DNA from: Gammaproteobacteria bacterium
GTDB taxonomy: Bacteria > Pseudomonadota > Gammaproteobacteria > Acidiferrobacterales > Sulfurifustaceae
Reading direction: 5' to 3'
Length of the DNA: 35,630 bases
Assembly: GCA_016199745.1 (NCBI GenBank)
Contig: JACQFZ010000064.1
Location: 1 to 35,630, forward strand
The notes below the pieces were generated by a model. The model made no database searches. It was not told where the DNA came from and saw only the letters and a program-made list of their open reading frames with translations. Each line of letters begins with the position of its first letter. The stretch's first letter is position 1. Made by a program: the position numbers and the translations under genes. Below, piece by piece: positions 33,134-35,630 of the stretch.

Positions 33134-33688
33134 ATGAAAACTCCAACCAAACCTGTGCTCGACGTGGAACTGCGGTTGCGCGAAGTTGCGCAGCTGTTCA
33201 ACTCGATGGACCCGACCCCGTTCCACCATAAAGATCTCGATCCCGACGCCGAGCAATTCATCGAAAGCTGGGCCCTGGAGTTTCCCGCCGGCAGCGAGTT
33301 CCGGATTACGTTGCATCTGGAACGGGTGTCGCAAGACGACGCGCTCGGACTCGTGACGGAGGCGATCCACAATTATTTTGCGTACAAGGCCGAGCTCACA
33401 CGCCGCGAGCTCCATCAATTGCTGCGCTACGGCCGCACCAGTCTGCTCATCGGTCTGTTGTTTTTGGCGTTCTGTTTGTTTACGGCGGACGCGCTGAAAA
33501 AATCCGCCGGCGGAACCGTCAGCACGCTCACGCGCGAAAGCCTGATCATCGGCGGGTGGGTCGCGATGTGGCGACCGATGCAGATTTTCTTTTACGACTG
33601 GTGGCCGATCGTATCGCGGCGGCGGATTTATCTCAGCCTCAGCCGCGCGCAGGTACGCATCGTGCCGTCGGCGGCAAAACCGGTGTGA
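33134..33688 (+). CDS. Small membrane protein of unknown function
   Basis: From ATG 33134 the product has 184 residues. A soluble N-terminal part of about 95 residues (ELRLREVAQLFNSMDPTPFH, then LDPDAEQFIESWALEFP) is followed by two hydrophobic segments (TSLLIGLLFLAFCLFTADAL and ESLIIGGWVAMWRPMQIFFY) and a basic tail. Proteins of this layout are found in proteobacteria without assigned function. It is the last complete gene of the island. Confidence 0.75.
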   Translation: MKTPTKPVLDVELRLREVAQLFNSMDPTPFHHKDLDPDAEQFIESWALEFPAGSEFRITLHLERVSQDDALGLVTEAIHNYFAYKAELTRRELHQLLRYGRTSLLIGLLFLAFCLFTADALKKSAGGTVSTLTRESLIIGGWVAMWRPMQIFFYDWWPIVSRRRIYLSLSRAQVRIVPSAAKPV

Positions 33689-33689
33689 G

Positions 33690-33818
33690 GACGCGGCCGA
33701 GCAACAAGAAATGGCGTGGCGTATCGAAAAGAATAAGGAAATTATCAATGCCGTGGCCAAGGAATGGGTTGAAAAAAACAGCGCGCGTTGGGAACGCTGG
33801 GTGACGGCGGCACAGTGA
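33690..33818 (+). pseudogene. ProX-like binding protein, copy 4, last 42 codons
   Basis: Directly after the stop of the membrane-protein gene the sequence reads DAAEQQEMAWRIEKNKEI, then AVAKEWVEKNSARWERW and TAAQ with a TGA at 33816-33818. This is the C-terminus of the same binding-protein family (compare DATEQQEMMWRIDRKHEKL in copy 2). It lies about 160 bp before the right att repeat. Confidence 0.9.
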
Positions 33819-33981
33819 CGTGCCAAGGTGACGACTGTCGAAACTCGTGGCCCACTGTGACAAAATTGTGCCACGGTCGTTTAGGTAACGGCAGGTTTTC
33901 CGATAATTGAGGTAGGAAACGAGGCGCAGCAAGCGGCGCAAGTGGTTGAGTTGATTAGCGCCTAGTTCCTATCCCGTCCCT
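33819..33981. other. Island right edge, no intact gene
   Basis: The stretch before the att repeat contains CTGTGACAAAATTGTGCCA near 33854-33872, which matches 18 of 19 bases with CTGTGACAAATTTGTGCCA near 19929-19947 inside the integrase remnant. This may be a second trace of an integrase C-terminus or a shared recombination-site sequence. No other feature is seen. Confidence 0.4.
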
Positions 33982-34041
33982 CTTAAAATCCGTCGGGGGG
34001 GGGAAACCTCTATGCCGGTTCGATTCCGGCCTTCGGCACCA
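33982..34041 (+). repeat. attR: partial tRNA-Leu 3' end
   Basis: The 60 bases run from the anticodon loop (CTTAAAATCCGTC) through the variable arm, the T-arm (GGTTCGATTCCGGCC) and CACCA. They copy tRNA-Leu 19819-19875 with three extra G and two substitutions. No acceptor or D-arm precedes it, so it cannot be a tRNA gene. Confidence 0.9.
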
Positions 34042-34140
34042 CCCTATAAGTAAGTCAAAGATGTACCGGATTGTAGGTATCGCAAGGTGTTAGTTCGATG
34101 CACAAATGCTAGCATCACGGTAGCCACCGAAAGTGGTGCC

Positions 34141-34386
34141 GACGCACTTTATAAGTCCTTGCGTAACATAGTTCCCGTATCAGAAAATACGATGGTAGTG
34201 CCATTTACCTAATCGAGGTTCACGTATTGTGAACACCGGATGAGGTTTAGGACGTCGGCGCAGTTCGCCTGATGATTGGGTACTGCTTGCAAGACCGCGA
34301 GAGAAGTTCGCAGTTAACGTTACTAAGGCGTGACTAAGAAGAATCAGCCACGGGACACCAGGGATGAAACAATGACGCACCGCGCG
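34141..34386. repeat. Diverged direct repeat, copy 1, upstream of PAAR gene
   Basis: It starts GACGCACTTTATAAGTCCTT and resembles 34844-35081 along its length: GTCCTTGC..GACA/AACA, GTTCCC, TGTGAACA/CGTGAACA, and AATCAGCCA versus AATCGGCTA near the end. No plus-strand gene is seen in it. The minus strand is open across both copies, so a coding role there cannot be excluded. Confidence 0.65.
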
Positions 34387-34447
34387 TTTCCTTTCCTCTC
34401 CGCTGTCGCGATTCGTAAAATAACTAACCAACAACAAGGAGGATGTA

Positions 34448-34756
34448 ATGGGTTCTAAAGCCGCACAACCCGCCGCGCGAGTGGGCGACATCGACACCGG
34501 CCACGACACTCAACCGCCGACCGCAATCACCACCGGCAGTCCTGATGTACTCATCAACGGCTTACCCGCCGCCCGCTTTGACGACGAACTGGAATCTCAC
34601 GGCTGCATACCGGATGAACCGCGTCGCATTATTGAGGGTGCCGGCTCTGTCCTGATCAATGGCAAACCGGCGGCGCGCGTCACCGATGCGGTGGATTGTG
34701 GCGGCACGCTTGACGTTGGTTCTAAAAATGTTTCTATCGGCGACAGTCCAAGGTGA
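34448..34756 (+). CDS. PAAR-motif protein (type VI secretion spike tip)
   Basis: ATG 34448 is preceded by AAGGAGGA. The 102-residue protein has the PAAR pattern: PAARVGDIDTGHD near the start, SPDVLINGLPAARFDD, SVLINGKPAARVTDAVDCGG and NVSIGDSPR at the end. PAAR proteins cap the VgrG spike and sharpen it, and effectors can be attached. This one is a bare PAAR domain with no extra toxin domain. It is followed by an Hcp gene about 460 bp downstream. Confidence 0.87.
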   Translation: MGSKAAQPAARVGDIDTGHDTQPPTAITTGSPDVLINGLPAARFDDELESHGCIPDEPRRIIEGAGSVLINGKPAARVTDAVDCGGTLDVGSKNVSIGDSPR

Positions 34757-34843
34757 CGGACGCGAGCGTTACCGTATAGGGCGGTCTCAAAGGAGCCGTG
34801 AATATGTTTTGGTGCAAGAACGCCGCCGCGTTCCAGTCGTGTC

Positions 34844-35081
34844 GACGCACCTTATACGTCCTTGCATGACACGGTTCCCAAGTCGGGGAATGCGATGACA
34901 GCGCCGTTCACTAACTGAGTTTCATGTTTCGTGAACATCAGACAATGTTCGGCGCGGTCGGTGTCTTGTGCCCGACAGCTGGACGCCAGTTGAAAAACAT
35001 TACGGAAAAATCGCAGATAGAATCGCGCTAACGTAACAAAAAATCGGCTATCAGGGAGGAAGGTCATGGCCCACCGCACTA
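34844..35081. repeat. Diverged direct repeat, copy 2, upstream of hcp
   Basis: It starts GACGCACCTTATACGTCCTT and mirrors copy 1 at 34141-34386. Just upstream, AAAGGAG and ATG 34804 open a 19-codon frame (MFWCKNAAAFQSCRRTLYVL plus one residue) that ends inside the repeat. That frame looks like the cut-off start of a lost gene. Confidence 0.65.
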
Positions 35082-35212
35082 ACACTGTCTTACTCCACCT
35101 AGCTCGCATTCTCAGCACGTCCTCGGACTTGCCCGCTTGCTTTCAAACAATGCGGCGCATGATCCGTTTATAAGCCGCCGTCTTAAACAAATAATTAAAG
35201 GGAGCTTGATCC

Positions 35213-35630
35213 GTGTCTGTATTTTTAAACTACGAAGGCATTAAAGGGGAGTCTGCCGACAGAGGTCACAAAGAGTGGATCGACGTCGAAACCTGGAAAT
35301 GGGGCACCCACCGTCAAATCACTTCCGCTAGCTCTACGAAGGGCGACCGCGAATCGAGTAACGCCCGCATCGTTGATTTGATCATCACCAAAAAGATGGA
35401 CAGCGGCCACGCCGAAACTGTTTTTAGAAGCGTGTTGCGGCACCGGCAAAACCGTTGTGCTGCGCCTGACGAAGACCGGCAGCGGCGATGGCGCCGACGT
35501 GTTTATGGAATACACGCTGAAGAACGCCCTAATTAGCGAATATAAAGTGGGTGGAAGTCGGCGGCTCTTTGCCGGAAGACCGCAGGAAATCATTACCATC
35601 AGTTTTGTCGATCTTGAAACGCGATACACG
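35213..35630 (+). pseudogene. Hcp-family type VI secretion protein, frameshifted, runs off the window
   Basis: GTG 35213 (AAAGGGAG upstream) opens MSVFLNYEGIKGESADRGHK, then EWIDVETWKWGTHRQIT and the Hcp pattern up to KKMDSGHAE (about 35422). The homology then continues one base out of frame as KLFLEACCGTGKTVVLRLTK, VFMEYTLKNALISEYKVGG and EIITISFVDLETRYT. In the original frame translation ends at 35536. A single extra base near 35418-35425 explains the break. The segment SRRLFAGRPQ before EIITIS may hide a second, self-correcting pair of shifts. Hcp forms the tube of the secretion apparatus; this copy would be truncated. Confidence 0.8.

Larger units (their letters stand above)
19819..34041. 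mobile_element. Genomic island of about 14.2 kb in tRNA-Leu, integrase decayed
   Basis: Direct repeats of the tRNA-Leu 3' end bound the segment: 57 bases at 19819-19875 and 60 bases at 33982-34041. The differences are three extra G in the variable arm and two substitutions. A broken tyrosine integrase lies directly beside the intact tRNA. Cargo: an ABC importer, ProX-like binding proteins (two intact, two broken), a LuxR-type regulator, an acetone-carboxylase-like operon, a short-chain dehydrogenase and a small membrane protein. No intact integrase or excisionase is seen, so the island is probably fixed. Confidence 0.85.

Noticed and set aside
33982-34041. Second tRNA-Leu gene
   Set aside because: No acceptor, D-arm or 5' anticodon strand precedes it; it is the 3' duplicate left by integration.
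1-35630. CRISPR array
   Set aside because: No set of regularly spaced repeats was found; the repeats present are paired inverted or dispersed elements.

Overview
The window looks like a chromosomal segment of a moderately GC-rich gammaproteobacterium. Support comes from the block uvrC - pgsA - tRNA-Gly - tRNA-Cys - tRNA-Leu, an E. coli-type pyruvoyl SpeD, RlmD, NagZ and a RecJ-CysM neighbourhood. I cannot name a genus. All functional calls are from reading motifs; no database search was run.

Layout. (1) 1-2061 is decayed ground: an interrupted gene of unknown function, a small membrane protein, an inverted-repeat element, and a back-to-back junction of two gene remnants (the C-terminus of a ChrA chromate transporter and the C-terminus of a CNNM/CorC-type transporter). 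(2) 2101-3604 holds a DMT transporter with a very histidine-rich tail and a YqaA-like membrane protein. (3) 3767-7882 is the most unusual locus: a perfect CIRCE operator (HrcA site) about 45 bp upstream of a caspase-Ski2-like helicase fusion, overlapping a DUF4238-like gene that lacks its usual N-terminus. It abuts a recJ whose 5' end is missing. (4) 7996-18343 is housekeeping: recJ, then a packed run cysM - exonuclease - rlmD - L,D-transpeptidase - nagZ, then speD, a family 5 uracil-DNA glycosylase, uvrC and pgsA. (5) 18397-19875 holds three tRNA genes, a 56-codon gene and a DUF6338-like membrane protein.

(6) 19819-34041 is a genomic island. The 3' part of tRNA-Leu(UAA) is repeated at 33982-34041, and a broken tyrosine integrase lies against the intact tRNA. 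The cargo is a ProX/ProV/ProW-type importer with a double-length permease, a second intact ProX-like binding protein, two binding-protein remnants, a LuxR-type regulator, a three-gene acetone-carboxylase-like enzyme (beta, alpha, gamma), a short-chain dehydrogenase and a small membrane protein. A 20-23 bp motif occurs twice in tandem between the LuxR gene and the carboxylase operon, and once between the divergent binding-protein genes, so importer and carboxylase are probably co-regulated. A reasonable reading is uptake of a small polar, perhaps quaternary-amine compound, oxidation of an alcohol to a ketone by the dehydrogenase, and ATP-dependent carboxylation of the ketone; the substrate is unknown.

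(7) 34042-35630 carries type VI secretion pieces: a PAAR-repeat protein and an Hcp gene with a frameshift, each preceded by a diverged copy of the same segment of about 240 bp.

The two systems most worth pursuing are the CIRCE-controlled caspase-helicase and the tRNA-Leu island with its shared operator.
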